Shown: one piece after another, positions 1 to 8,466 of the stretch
Layout of the letters: every line of letters starts with the position of its first letter
Position numbering within the stretch: the stretch's first letter is position 1
Assembly (NCBI GenBank): GCA_016281385.1
Contig: JAEEIN010000152.1
Span: forward strand, 1 to 52,471
Direction: 5' to 3'
DNA length: 52,471 nucleotides
Origin: Lachnospiraceae bacterium
Lineage (GTDB): Bacteria > Bacillota > Clostridia > Lachnospirales > Lachnospiraceae
Notes under the pieces: model-generated
Databases searched by the model: none
Told to the model about the DNA's origin: nothing
What the model saw: the letters and a program-made list of their open reading frames with translations, nothing else
Position numbers and translations under genes: made by a program

Positions 1-671
1 ATCTTGTACATCATTGCATCCATTTCGGCAAAACTCATAACGCCGGTAACTACGTTTGAACGGATCATGAAAGGCGGAACACAATAGGTAAATCCTCTGT
101 CGATCATGAAATCTCTTGCATAAGAGATAACTGCGGAATGAAGCCTTGCGATATCACCCATGAGATAATAGAATCCGTTTCCGGCAACCTTTCCGGCTGC
201 ATCGATATCGATACCGTTAAACTTCTCCATGATCTCGGTATGATAAGGAATCTCGAAATCCGGAACAACGGGCTCACCGTATTTCTTTACTTCAACATTT
301 TCGGAATCATCTTTACCGATGGGAACCGAAGGATCGATGATGTTTGGAATTATCATCATGATCTTTGTTGTTTTTTCTTCATATTCCTTCTGTAATTCGT
401 CAAGCTCCGCAAGCTTGGCAGCATCTCTTGCAACTTCGGCCTTCTTTTCCTCGGCTTCTTCTTTTTTGCCCTGTGCCATCAAAGCACCGATCTCTTTTGA
501 GATCTTGTTCTTCTGAGCCTTGATATTGTCGGCTTCCATCTGAGTCTTTCTTCTTAATTCGTCAAGTTCGATGACCTGATCTACGAGGGGAAGCTTGTCA
601 TCCTGGAATTTTTTACGGATGTTTTCCTTTACTGCTTCCGGATTTTCACGCAAAAACTTAATGTCTATCAT
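1..671 (-). CDS. serS: Seryl-tRNA synthetase, N-terminal part (cut by window edge)
   Basis: Charges tRNA-Ser with serine in the cytoplasm. The visible 223 residues begin MIDIKFLRENPEAVKENI, the typical SerRS start, and continue into the long antiparallel coiled-coil arm (about residues 25-105, rich in K, E and A) that grips the tRNA long variable arm. The catalytic domain then begins with PNIIDPSVPIG, followed by SAVISYARDFMIDRGF and a VPPFMIRSNVVTG segment characteristic of the class II core. The C-terminal half, with motifs 2 and 3, lies beyond position 1. The ATG at 669-671 is preceded by an AAAGGA ribosome binding site in the 17-base gap after the upstream HD-GYP gene, so the two are probably co-transcribed. 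Family assignment is secure. The incomplete end is due to the window, not a mutation. Confidence 0.95.
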   Translation of the reverse strand, partial: MIDIKFLRENPEAVKENIRKKFQDDKLPLVDQVIELDELRRKTQMEADNIKAQKNKISKEIGALMAQGKKEEAEEKKAEVARDAAKLAELDELQKEYEEKTTKIMMIIPNIIDPSVPIGKDDSENVEVKKYGEPVVPDFEIPYHTEIMEKFNGIDIDAAGKVAGNGFYYLMGDIARLHSAVISYARDFMIDRGFTYCVPPFMIRSNVVTGVMSFAEMDAMMYK

Positions 672-688
672 TTTCTGATGTCCTTTCG

Positions 689-1741
689 CTACATGATTAC
701 TTTTTCTATGTATGCGGTCCTCTCATCAAGAAGATCGTATATTTTCTCATCGTCAACGGTCCGACCGTCTTTATCTTTGACTATTCTTAATACGGGCCTT
801 TCGGGGAACTGTTTGTTTTGCTTAACAACAACACCGATCTCTCCCGTGTTTAACAATACAAGGCTTCCCGCAGGATAAACCGCGGTGAAATCAAGAAGTA
901 CATCGACGATCTCATCGGAAAACTTGGTTCCGCGGAAGATCTTCAAATATTCAACTGCTTCGTAAACACGGCTTCTCGTACATCCGATACCGCAGATCAT
1001 TTCATCAAATGCATCCGCAACCTCGATGATCTGGGAACATATGCCGGGACTTTTTACATGCAATGGATATCCGGATCCGTCAAGCCTTTCATGATGCTGC
1101 AATATCATCAATTTGCTTTCTTTGGAGATCCAGGTCTCATCTTCGAGGGCTGAAAATGCATAGGCGGGATGCTTTCTGTATTCGATAAGCTCCCTTTCAC
1201 TCAGATCCTCGATCATCTGATTATCATACTTGAAGTCAAGATATCTTAATCCAATATCGTGGAAAAGGCAAGCCACTCCGATATTATGCATTTCCGTTTT
1301 GTCGCGCTTAAGCTTTGCGGCCATAAGGATCGCAATGGCGCAGACACTTATGGAATGCTCGTAAATATCGGCACTTCTTTCCTTTATGTCATAGATCTGT
1401 TCGATCACTTCATTATTATCGAGAATACTTGAAATGATCCTGTCGGCGGTTTTGCTCAATTCCTCGAGCTCGGCAGTATTTGAATATACATGGCGCTCTA
1501 TAACGGAACGAACCTTTTCCTTAAACAGATCCTCAACATCATCTTTTAAGATCTGAACTTCTTCGGGTTTTAATTTTGTATCGTCGATCAATACCTCTGT
1601 TATTCCAAGCTGCTCAAGCTTTGCCACATATTCCGGCTTTAAGACCGTTCCTGCCGCAAGAAGCTCTCTGTAGTCGGAAGTCATTGCAGGTCTTGCAAGT
1701 TTTTCGTATCCGACGATATCTGATAGTTTACATAATTTCAC
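689..1741 (-). CDS. HD-GYP domain protein, putative c-di-GMP phosphodiesterase
   Basis: HD-GYP proteins are metal-dependent phosphohydrolases that usually degrade cyclic di-GMP. Of 350 residues, the N-terminal ~110 have no recognised motif. The HD domain follows, with a conserved His at 129 (YEHS), HDIG at 161-164, KHP at 190-192 and the diagnostic HHERLDGSGYP at 216-226, so the metal ligands and the GYP signature are intact. No receiver domain or membrane segment is visible, so it is probably cytoplasmic. The start is a GTG at 1739-1741 with an AAAAGGA site six bases upstream; a later ATG lacks such a site. It sits 11 bases after the DUF4446 gene and 17 before serS, within the leftward gene run. 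Enzymatic activity is inferred from the motifs. What signal it senses is unknown. Confidence 0.9.
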   Translation of the reverse strand: MKLCKLSDIVGYEKLARPAMTSDYRELLAAGTVLKPEYVAKLEQLGITEVLIDDTKLKPEEVQILKDDVEDLFKEKVRSVIERHVYSNTAELEELSKTADRIISSILDNNEVIEQIYDIKERSADIYEHSISVCAIAILMAAKLKRDKTEMHNIGVACLFHDIGLRYLDFKYDNQMIEDLSERELIEYRKHPAYAFSALEDETWISKESKLMILQHHERLDGSGYPLHVKSPGICSQIIEVADAFDEMICGIGCTRSRVYEAVEYLKIFRGTKFSDEIVDVLLDFTAVYPAGSLVLLNTGEIGVVVKQNKQFPERPVLRIVKDKDGRTVDDEKIYDLLDERTAYIEKVIM

Positions 1742-1752
1742 GATAAATCCTT

Positions 1753-2271
1753 TTAACCTTTCCCCATGGCCTTATCAAGTGCCTGTTGTTCTTCCGGTCC
1801 CAGTGTGGTGTCACACTCACCCTTTGTAATTTCCTTGGAATAAGTATAGCAACCTTCGTTTGCATGAACCGATGTGATGATGAAACCATCATTCTTTTCA
1901 TTCAACAAAGCCAGGGAAAAGCTGAATTTTCCGCCCATCTGCGAGAAGGCGTCATATCTTATAAGACCGATCTTCTGAAAGGTTGACTCAAGGACTTTAT
2001 AGATGAACTTGATGTCTCTCTTGTTCTTGTCGGTCTGATCTTTTATTGCTTTATTCTGTTCGAACATGGTTCCGATCTCTTCTTCGAGACTCTTTGCATT
2101 TCGTCCCTGAGAGAACTTTTCGAACCTTTTTCGAAGTTTACATAACTTAACTGTTGTTACTATAAGTACGATGATCGAAATTAACAGCAAAACAGCCATT
2201 ACAAAGATCACTATACCGAAATCGACATTTCCCATTCCCAAGTTATTTAAAAACCTGCTGTTCATTATCAT
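1753..2271 (-). CDS. DUF4446 family membrane-anchored protein
   Basis: A 172-residue protein of unknown function. It has one strong N-terminal transmembrane segment (VDFGIVIFVMAVLLLISIIV, with hydrophobic residues continuing). A basic, coiled-coil-like stretch follows (KLRKRFEKFSQGRNAKSLEEE), then a globular C-terminal domain containing RYDAFSQMGGKFSFSLALLN. That pattern is characteristic of DUF4446, a family commonly found next to parB in Clostridia. I chose the ATG at 2269-2271 because AAGGGG lies five bases upstream and the gene then starts 13 bases after the parB stop. A longer version would overlap parB by 38 bases without a comparable site. Topology suggests a short outside N-terminus and a cytoplasmic C-terminal domain. 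A link to chromosome segregation is suggested only by its position. Confidence 0.8.
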   Translation of the reverse strand: MIMNSRFLNNLGMGNVDFGIVIFVMAVLLLISIIVLIVTTVKLCKLRKRFEKFSQGRNAKSLEEEIGTMFEQNKAIKDQTDKNKRDIKFIYKVLESTFQKIGLIRYDAFSQMGGKFSFSLALLNEKNDGFIITSVHANEGCYTYSKEITKGECDTTLGPEEQQALDKAMGKG

Positions 2272-2284
2272 ATTCCCCTTATGA

Positions 2285-3163
2285 TCATTTGAGAAGTGCC
2301 TTGATACGGTCAAGATCGTCATTTGAATAAAATTCTATCTCGATCTTTCCCGATCCGTCACCTTTTCCCGTAACAACAACCTTTGTTCCGAGACTTGCTT
2401 TCATTTTTTCTGCGATATCCTTATAGAAAATGTCCAGTTCAGCGGGAAGCTCCTTTTTCACCGGTTTTGTGTTGGATCCTTCCTTAACCAGCTTCTCTAT
2501 ATCTCTTACGGAAAGCTTGTCCTTAATAACTCTCTCCGCAAGGGCAAACTGTTTATCCTCATCATCTATCGCAAGTAAAGCTCTGGCATGACCTTCCGAG
2601 ATCTGCTTCTCAATAACGAGATTTCTTACCTTTTCTCCAAGCTTTAACAGTCTTAAGGAGTTAGTGATGGTGGTACGGTTCTTTGAAACCTTTTTTGCCA
2701 CCTCATCCTGCTTAAGACCGAACTTATCCATGAGACTCTTGTAAGCAAGAGCTTCTTCAATGGCATTTAAGTCTTCTCTTTGTATATTTTCTATAAGTGA
2801 GATCTCTACTATCTCCTGTTCGGAGAATTTTCTGATTACAACCGGAACTTCCTTAAGACCGGCAAGCTTTGCGGCTCTCCATCTTCTTTCTCCGGCTACT
2901 ATCTCGTAGTGATCGTCACGATCCTGAACAAGGATTGGCTCGATAAGACCATGCTGTTTAATGGAATCGGCAAGTTCTTCCAGTTTTTCCCTGTTAAATT
3001 CCTTACGGGGCTGTTCTCTGTTTGGATTGATGAGATTGATATCAACCGTTGATTCCGCACTTCCGCTCTTTTGTGCAACTTCCTTTATTATCTTGTCTTC
3101 TCCGATGGAAGCAGGAATAAGTGAATCAAGCCCTCTTCCGAGACCTCTGCTCTTTGGTGCCAT
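2285..3163 (-). CDS. parB: Chromosome-partitioning protein ParB (Spo0J-like CTPase)
   Basis: ParB binds parS sites, spreads as a CTP-dependent sliding clamp and loads condensin (SMC) near the origin. Of 292 residues, the N-terminus carries the conserved SRGLGRGLDSLIP stretch. The CTP-binding ParB/Srx fold contains GERRWRAAKLAGL (91-103) and ENIQREDLNAIEEA (125-138). A helix-turn-helix region follows (KDEVAKK-like QDEVAKKVSKNRTTITNSL), and the C-terminal dimerisation domain ends the protein (KIEIEFYSNDDLDRIKALL). All hallmarks are intact and the length is normal. The ATG is preceded by a GGAAAGGAAGG site. It lies 20 bases downstream of parA, so the pair forms the usual parAB operon. Perfect parS palindromes occur just upstream of parA and a near-perfect one inside rsmG, its expected targets. 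Confidence 0.97.
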   Translation of the reverse strand: MAPKSRGLGRGLDSLIPASIGEDKIIKEVAQKSGSAESTVDINLINPNREQPRKEFNREKLEELADSIKQHGLIEPILVQDRDDHYEIVAGERRWRAAKLAGLKEVPVVIRKFSEQEIVEISLIENIQREDLNAIEEALAYKSLMDKFGLKQDEVAKKVSKNRTTITNSLRLLKLGEKVRNLVIEKQISEGHARALLAIDDEDKQFALAERVIKDKLSVRDIEKLVKEGSNTKPVKKELPAELDIFYKDIAEKMKASLGTKVVVTGKGDGSGKIEIEFYSNDDLDRIKALLK

Positions 3164-3183
3164 GGTCTGCCTTCCTTTCCTTA

Positions 3184-3954
3184 TTATTTCCTGTTATTCT
3201 TTATGATCTCTCTTGCAAGAGATTCGTAAGCCTTTGCTCCCGTTGACGTGGGATCGTATTCGTTAATGGGCATTCCCTGGCTGGGAGCCTCCGCAAGTCT
3301 TACGTTTGTGGGGATTATGGAATTAAAGATGGTATATCCCCTGAGTTTCTGCTTAACGTCAGCCACAACTTCTTCGCTGAGCTTTGTCCTTGCATCATAC
3401 ATGGTAAAGAAGACACCTTCCATGTCAATGTCATGATTAAGGCGTTCTTTTACCAGATTTACCGTATTTATCAGTGAAGTAAGACCTTCAAGGGCGAAAT
3501 ACTCACACTGGATCGGAACAAGAACGGAATTTGAAGCTGATAAAGCATTAACCGTAAGAGTACTTAAAGAAGGAGGACAGTCAATGATGATGAAATCATA
3601 TTTGTCCCTTACCCAGTCAAGTGCTTTCTTTAATATAAACTGATTGTTGGGCTCCTGAAGTATCTCTATCTCAGCAGCCGCAAGATTTACGTTTGCAGGT
3701 ATCAGATCAAGGTTTTTGCATACGTTTTTGATTATGCATTCTTCGGTTGAGCTGTCACCTATCATCAATTCATATAATGTATCTTCAAGAGTATTCTTTT
3801 CTACGCCAAGTCCGCTGGTAGTATTTCCCTGGGGATCGGCGTCAACAACCAATACTTTTTTTCCCGTTGCTGCAATGGCAGCGGAAAGATTTATAGAGGA
3901 TGTGGTCTTGCCGACTCCACCCTTCTGATTTGTAATTGAAATGATCTTTCCCAT
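3184..3954 (-). CDS. parA: Chromosome-partitioning ATPase ParA (Soj-like)
   Basis: A deviant Walker-type ATPase that binds the nucleoid non-specifically and is stimulated by ParB. In related Firmicutes Soj also influences DnaA at the origin. Of 256 residues, the Walker A motif KGGVGKTT lies at 11-18 with the characteristic extra lysine. VLVVDADPQGNTTSGLG follows (Walker A' region), and DFIIIDCPPSLSTLTVNAL (Walker B). There is no N-terminal helix-turn-helix, so this is the short chromosomal Soj type (ParA Ib-like length) rather than a plasmid Ia protein. It is the first gene of the parAB pair. The 190-base region upstream contains two full parS palindromes and two parS half-sites, so its transcription may be sensitive to ParB spreading. 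A possible -10 (TATAGT on the minus strand) is at 3984-3989, without a good -35. Confidence 0.97.
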   Translation of the reverse strand: MGKIISITNQKGGVGKTTSSINLSAAIAATGKKVLVVDADPQGNTTSGLGVEKNTLEDTLYELMIGDSSTEECIIKNVCKNLDLIPANVNLAAAEIEILQEPNNQFILKKALDWVRDKYDFIIIDCPPSLSTLTVNALSASNSVLVPIQCEYFALEGLTSLINTVNLVKERLNHDIDMEGVFFTMYDARTKLSEEVVADVKQKLRGYTIFNSIIPTNVRLAEAPSQGMPINEYDPTSTGAKAYESLAREIIKNNRK

Positions 3955-4019
3955 ATTGTTATATTTCTTTCCTTTTCCTAAACACTATATCACTTATCTT
4001 CCCCTCATTCTATAGGGAA

Positions 4020-4053
4020 TGTTTCACGAATGGCGTTTTTTTGATGTTTCACG
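4020..4053. promoter_or_regulatory. Two parS half-sites upstream of parA
   Basis: TGTTTCACG occurs at 4020-4028 and again at 4045-4053, in the same orientation, 25 bases apart. Each matches the first nine bases of the parS palindrome but lacks the second arm. They lie between parA and the two complete parS sites. They may be decayed parS copies or weak ParB contacts; their function is inferred. Confidence 0.5.
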
Positions 4054-4082
4054 GCCCTTTTCACAAGATTTAGGGGTTTAAA

Positions 4083-4098
4083 TGTTTCACGTGAAACA
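4083..4098. promoter_or_regulatory. parS site 1
   Basis: TGTTTCACGTGAAACA, a perfect 16-base palindrome identical to the bacterial parS consensus TGTTNCACGTGAAACA. It lies 128 bases upstream of the parA start. It is the expected nucleation site for the ParB encoded at 2285-3163. Confidence 0.97.
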
Positions 4099-4129
4099 TA
4101 TTTTGGGGTTTTCGCACAAGATATTGTGA

Positions 4130-4145
4130 TGTTTCACGTGAAACA
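4130..4145. promoter_or_regulatory. parS site 2
   Basis: A second perfect TGTTTCACGTGAAACA, 47 bases (centre to centre) from site 1 and ending one base before the stop codon of the response-regulator gene. Any transcript leaving that gene runs straight through both parS sites into parA. Confidence 0.97.
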
Positions 4146-4146
4146 A

Positions 4147-4788
4147 TCAAACATTTACCAGATTGTTCCTTATTGCGAAAACCGCAGCCTGTGTACGATC
4201 CTTAACACCGATCTTCTTAAACAAATTGGTAATATGGTTCTTAACCGTACGCTCGCTTATATCAAGATCTGCACCTATATCGGCATTGCTCTTGCCCTCG
4301 GCAATGCTGATAAGGATCTGCTTTTCTCTCTTGGTAAGCTCTCTCACCATATCATACTCGGTATCTTTCTGAATAAGTCTTGCATTCAGAGAAGGGATAA
4401 GATCAGACTGGATATATCTTTCTCCGCGATAAACCGCTTTAATAGCCTTGATAAGTTCTGTGGAATCGGCTTCTTTTAAAATGTATCCGTCCGCATTGTT
4501 ATCAAGGGATTCCATAAGATACTCCGTTTCATTATGAACAGTAAGCATCAATATCTTGGATCTGCGTGATTTCTTCTTAAGTTCTTTTAAAACACGTATT
4601 CCGGTCATGTCGGGAAGATTGATGTCAAGAAGAACGATATCCGGCTTTACTTCCGGGAACTTCTCGATACATTCAGTTCCGCAGGCTGCCTGATCAACAA
4701 CAGTTATCTCAGGATCAAATTCTATCAGCTGCTTGATTCCCTCTCTCAACATTTTATGATCGTCAGTGATCATTACCTTAATGCTCAT
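4147..4788 (-). CDS. DegU/NarL-family response regulator
   Basis: A 213-residue two-component transcription factor. The receiver domain (1-120) has the acidic pair D9-D10, the phosphoacceptor D55 in VLLDINLPD, a conserved Thr near 83 and Lys105. The C-terminal LuxR/NarL helix-turn-helix (about 148-210) carries LTKREKQILISIAEGKSNADIG and the recognition helix SERTVKNHITNLFKKIGV; all key residues are present. It overlaps its kinase gene by 11 bases, so the two are translationally coupled. The overall form resembles DegU. Its targets cannot be read from this window. The setting is unusual: it lies between rsmG and parA, with a parS palindrome abutting its stop codon. Confidence 0.9.
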   Translation of the reverse strand: MSIKVMITDDHKMLREGIKQLIEFDPEITVVDQAACGTECIEKFPEVKPDIVLLDINLPDMTGIRVLKELKKKSRRSKILMLTVHNETEYLMESLDNNADGYILKEADSTELIKAIKAVYRGERYIQSDLIPSLNARLIQKDTEYDMVRELTKREKQILISIAEGKSNADIGADLDISERTVKNHITNLFKKIGVKDRTQAAVFAIRNNLVNV

Positions 4789-5794
4789 TAAATCCCTTTC
4801 CCTCAGTTATCGGAATATCCACCGATACCTGTGTACCCTTATCTTCTGAACTTTCGATCTTCACAAATCCCTTAAGAATATCAACCCTCTCTTTAAGTAT
4901 CTTAAGACCGAAATGGTCGTTAAGAGTTCCCTCGGGATTGGACATACCCACTCCGTTATCCGAAACGTAAATATGAATTCCGGATTCATTTCTTGAAATT
5001 ACGACATAGAGCTTTGTTCCACGTGAATGCTTGATGGCATTTATCATCAGTTCCTGTGTAACCCTGAATACGGTGATAAGATAGATATTGTCTATATTAT
5101 CAAGCTCATCGATATCGTAATTGAACTCCATGCTTGTTCTTGTCCGATAGTTATTGATCTGGTTTTCAAGAGTTCTCTTGAAACCGAAATCGTCAAACTG
5201 CATGGGACGAAGATCAAATATGGTGGAACGGATATCGTCTATTGTATCCTTGACGAGCTTTCTGTTTGATTCGATCTCCAACTTTGCTCTGATCGGGTCG
5301 TAATCAATGAACTTTGCGGAAAGCTCGAGATTGTGCATTACCAAAGAAAGATTCTGTAAAACTGTATCATGAAGATCTGCTGCGATCCTCTGACGGTCAT
5401 CTTCCTGTAATTCAAGAAGCTTTGACTTTCCTCCGGCAGACATGATGGCCGCTTCATCAACAGTGGCACCGATCTGTGCAGGATCGAGATCATTTAACGA
5501 ATCAAGCTTCTTTGTTACATTTGAAAGCTTTTTATATAAATTTCTTACTTCTTCTTCTAATGTTGCGATCTCCGCCTTTTTCTCCTCAACCTGTCCTTTG
5601 TAGACACTGCTGGCGCGTCTTGGCGAAAAAACATTGTAGTCATTATCATCCTTACGTGTTAAGGATTCGATAAAATCCTTACACTGTCGGATCTCTGTTT
5701 CGGCTTCAATAATCTGCTCCTGAAGTACCTTTTTATCTTCAAGAAATGATCTGCGAAGCTCCGCTATGATATTTTTAGAACGTTCTTCAGACAT
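4778..5794 (-). CDS. DegS-like cytoplasmic sensor histidine kinase
   Basis: A 338-residue kinase of the HisKA_3 family that should phosphorylate the overlapping response regulator. It has no transmembrane segment. Residues ~1-115 form a predicted coiled-coil sensory region rich in E, K and L, as in DegS. The dimerisation/phosphoacceptor box is DDRQRIAADLHDTVLQNLS, with His142. The ATP-binding domain has the N box ELMINAIKHSRG (N252), the G1 box DNGVGM (279-284) and a later HFGLKILKERV segment. It starts 21 bases after rsmG with a GGAG site, so it belongs to the leftward operon. An internal TGTTCCACGTGAATGC at 5015-5030 resembles a degenerate parS. The ligand is unknown; a soluble sensor suggests an intracellular signal or partner protein. 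Confidence 0.9.
   Translation of the reverse strand: MSEERSKNIIAELRRSFLEDKKVLQEQIIEAETEIRQCKDFIESLTRKDDNDYNVFSPRRASSVYKGQVEEKKAEIATLEEEVRNLYKKLSNVTKKLDSLNDLDPAQIGATVDEAAIMSAGGKSKLLELQEDDRQRIAADLHDTVLQNLSLVMHNLELSAKFIDYDPIRAKLEIESNRKLVKDTIDDIRSTIFDLRPMQFDDFGFKRTLENQINNYRTRTSMEFNYDIDELDNIDNIYLITVFRVTQELMINAIKHSRGTKLYVVISRNESGIHIYVSDNGVGMSNPEGTLNDHFGLKILKERVDILKGFVKIESSEDKGTQVSVDIPITEGKGFNEH
5015..5030. promoter_or_regulatory. Degenerate parS-like sequence inside the kinase gene
   Basis: TGTTCCACGTGAATGC matches 13 of 16 positions of the consensus TGTTNCACGTGAAACA: the central CACGTG and the whole left arm are intact, but the last three bases differ. It could be chance, as it is coding, or a weak ParB site. 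Confidence 0.3.
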
Positions 5795-5815
5795 AAGTTC
5801 TCCAATTCGGAATTA

Positions 5816-6556
5816 TTATAAAGGCTGCTTTGAAGGTGTCCCCGCCTTTCTGGGATACTTTGAAGGAGTTTCTTTTTCCTTCTTAACCTGAATTATTGTC
5901 CTTCCCAGATCAGTTGAAGGAAGAACAAAACTCTTTGTCATGATTACCTTACCGCCCAATACTTTTAAAGCATTCTCCGAATCCTTTAATTCGTCCAATG
6001 CCTTTTCCGATTTCATCGCAATAAAAACACCGTCCTTCTTTACAAAAGGAAGACAGTACTCCGATAATACCGGCAGAGCAGCAACGGCCCGTGCTATTGC
6101 AATTCCAAATTTTTCCCTGTATTCCGGATTTCGTGCCAGATCTTCAACTCTGCCATGAACAGCCGAAATATTCTGAAGACAGAGCTTATCGATAACTTCA
6201 TTTAAAAATCTGATCCTCTTATCCAAAGAATCAAATAAAGTCACTGAAAGCTCAGGAAAAAGAATTTTAAGAGGGATTCCCGGAAAACCTGCGCCTGTAC
6301 CGATGTCCGCAAGTGTTTCACGTGAAAAAGATGCCTCAAACCCACTAAAACCATCATAACACAAAATCACGCTTAAACTGTCAATAAAATGTTTTTTTAC
6401 CACATCTTCCCATTCGGTGATTGCGGTAAGGTTCATTTTATTATTCCATTCTATCAGAAGATCATAATAATCACAAAACTGACACAACTGTCGTTTTGTG
6501 AGCTCTATTCCCATTTCTCCGGCTAATTTTTCAAATAGGGCAGTATCCAAAATCAT
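5816..6556 (-). CDS. rsmG: 16S rRNA (guanine-N7) methyltransferase RsmG
   Basis: Methylates N7 of a guanine in the 530 loop of 16S rRNA using S-adenosylmethionine; loss in other bacteria gives low-level streptomycin resistance. Of 246 residues, the N-terminus has the family pattern [24 protein letters not shown] (40-60 region). The SAM-binding motif is [20 protein letters not shown] (82-101). [21 protein letters not shown] follows further along. The C-terminus carries an extra basic tail ending with [15 protein letters not shown], about as in many clostridial forms. Its ATG overlaps the mnmG stop (ATGA), showing tight coupling. A near-perfect parS site lies within the coding sequence at 6314-6329, in the codons just before the SAM-binding motif. 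Confidence 0.95.
   Translation of the reverse strand: MILDTALFEKLAGEMGIELTKRQLCQFCDYYDLLIEWNNKMNLTAITEWEDVVKKHFIDSLSVILCYDGFSGFEASFSRETLADIGTGAGFPGIPLKILFPELSVTLFDSLDKRIRFLNEVIDKLCLQNISAVHGRVEDLARNPEYREKFGIAIARAVAALPVLSEYCLPFVKKDGVFIAMKSEKALDELKDSENALKVLGGKVIMTKSFVLPSTDLGRTIIQVKKEKETPSKYPRKAGTPSKQPL
6314..6329. promoter_or_regulatory. parS-like site inside rsmG
   Basis: TGTTTCACGTGAAAAA matches 15 of 16 positions of TGTTNCACGTGAAACA; only the penultimate base differs. It lies about 2.2 kb from the parS pair upstream of parA and about 6.5 kb from oriC. Intragenic parS sites near the origin are typical of Firmicutes, so ParB binding here is likely. Confidence 0.8.
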
Positions 6557-8463
6557 TCCTCTTCCTTTTTACCATGATTCTTCTGTGTAAGATAGATCAA
6601 AAGAACAGATATATCCGCAGGATTTATCCCCGAAATCCTGAAAGCCTGACCCACAGAAGCGGGACGAAACTCTTTAAATCTCTGCCTTGCCTCAATTCTT
6701 AAGCTTGAAACATCGTCATAATCTATATCATCGGGGATAAGACGCTTTTCCATTTTCTTAAAACGTCTTACCTGTTCTTTCTGTCTTTCGATATATCCTT
6801 CATATTTGATGGAAATAACAACCTGTTCGATCACATCCGAAGAAAGCTTTGGCCTTTCCGGATCGATCTCTTTAAGCATTTCATAAGTAAGCTCCGGTCT
6901 GCACAAAAGATCAGCCAAAGATACACCGGTATGGAGCTCTGTAGAATCATGCTTTTTCAAAAATTCAGTGATATTTTTACCGGCACCGACAGTGATTCCT
7001 TTAAGCCTTTCGATCTCGGCAGCGATTTCTTCTTCCTTGCGCTTTGTACGTGCGTAATCTTCATCGGAAACAAGACCCACTTCATGGCCGATCTCTCTTA
7101 AACGAAGATCCGCATTGTCCTGACGAAGAAGAAGACGATATTCCGCCCTTGAAGTCATCATTCTGTAAGGTTCGCGGTTTTCCTTTGTAACAAGATCATC
7201 GATCAGAACTCCGATATAAGCCTGGGAACGATCAAGAATGACCGGATCTTTTCCCTGCAATTTTCTGGAAGCATTGATACCTGCGATGATTCCCTGAGCG
7301 GCAGCTTCTTCATAACCTGATGATCCGTTAAACTGGCCTGCGCAGAAAAGACCTTTGATGGCCTTTGTTTCCAGACTTGCCAAAAGCTGATTGGGTTCAA
7401 GACAATCATACTCTATGGCATATGCATTCCTTACGATCTTACAGTTTTCAAGACCCGGAACCGTTCTGTACATCTTAAGCTGAACATCTTCGGGTAAAGA
7501 AGAAGACATTCCGCCCACATACATTTCGTTTGTATAAAGACCTTCGGGCTCTATAAATACCTGATGTCTTTCTTTTTCCGCAAATTTGACTACTTTATCT
7601 TCAATGGAAGGACAGTATCTCGGGCCTGTACCTTCGATGATCCCCGCATAAATGGGAGATCTGTCGAGATTTGCACGGATTATCTCGTGAGTTTTTTCAT
7701 TTGTATATGTAAGCCAGCATGAAACCTGATCCTTCTGTATGGATTCGGGATCGGTGGAAAAAGAAAAAGGAATTATCCTTTCATCACCGAACTGCTCCTC
7801 CATTTTTGAAAAATCAATACTTCTTTTATCCATTCTGGCGGGAGTGCCTGTCTTAAAACGTCTTAATGCGATCCCGTTTTCCCTGAGGGATTCGGAAAGA
7901 GAATTTGCGGCCTGAAGTCCGGAAGGTCCGGTATATGTGATGGATTCACCGCAAAGACATCTTGCCTTTAAATAAGTTCCGGTACAAAGGATCACCGCTT
8001 TACACATATAAGTGGTTCCGGTATTTGTAACAACACCGGTAACTTTTGAATCCTCGGTAAGAAGCTTGCATACCTCAGCCTGCTTAACAGTAAGATGATC
8101 CGTATTTTCAAGGATCCTCCTCATGGAACGGGAATACTCGGATTTATCGGCCTGGGCTCTTAAAGAATGAACCGCGGGACCTTTTGAAACATTCAGCATT
8201 TTTGACTGAATAAAGGTCTTATCGATATTTTTACCCATTTCACCGCCGAGAGCATCAACTTCCCTTACAAGATGACCCTTTGAAGATCCTCCGATATTTG
8301 GATTACAGGGCATAAGTGCGATACTGTCGATGCTTACCGTAAAAATAACGGTTTCGAAACCAAGACGTGCACAGGCCAAAGCCGCTTCACATCCGGCATG
8401 ACCTGCACCGACTACACAGATATCAACTTCTTCTTTCCATTCATTTCTGGTTATATCCGGCAT
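6553..8463 (-). CDS. mnmG: tRNA uridine-34 5-carboxymethylaminomethyl modification enzyme MnmG
   Basis: FAD- and NADH-dependent subunit of the MnmE-MnmG complex, which installs carboxymethylaminomethyl groups on wobble uridine of tRNAs reading two-fold codon boxes. At 636 residues it has the standard length. The dinucleotide-binding motif [14 protein letters not shown] lies at 17-30. Family signatures [25 protein letters not shown] and FKTGTPAR are present, as is the second signature [21 protein letters not shown]. The C-terminal helical domain that contacts MnmE and tRNA ends [17 protein letters not shown]. It lies three bases after mnmE and overlaps rsmG by four bases, so the whole tRNA/rRNA modification set is one operon. 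Nothing irregular is seen. Confidence 0.98.
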   Translation of the reverse strand: MPDITRNEWKEEVDICVVGAGHAGCEAALACARLGFETVIFTVSIDSIALMPCNPNIGGSSKGHLVREVDALGGEMGKNIDKTFIQSKMLNVSKGPAVHSLRAQADKSEYSRSMRRILENTDHLTVKQAEVCKLLTEDSKVTGVVTNTGTTYMCKAVILCTGTYLKARCLCGESITYTGPSGLQAANSLSESLRENGIALRRFKTGTPARMDKRSIDFSKMEEQFGDERIIPFSFSTDPESIQKDQVSCWLTYTNEKTHEIIRANLDRSPIYAGIIEGTGPRYCPSIEDKVVKFAEKERHQVFIEPEGLYTNEMYVGGMSSSLPEDVQLKMYRTVPGLENCKIVRNAYAIEYDCLEPNQLLASLETKAIKGLFCAGQFNGSSGYEEAAAQGIIAGINASRKLQGKDPVILDRSQAYIGVLIDDLVTKENREPYRMMTSRAEYRLLLRQDNADLRLREIGHEVGLVSDEDYARTKRKEEEIAAEIERLKGITVGAGKNITEFLKKHDSTELHTGVSLADLLCRPELTYEMLKEIDPERPKLSSDVIEQVVISIKYEGYIERQKEQVRRFKKMEKRLIPDDIDYDDVSSLRIEARQRFKEFRPASVGQAFRISGINPADISVLLIYLTQKNHGKKEEE

Positions 8464-8466
8464 TTC

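Noticed and set aside
2272-2322. Longer DUF4446 protein beginning within parB
   Set aside because: It would overlap parB by 38 bases, and AAGGGG fits the ATG at 2,271.
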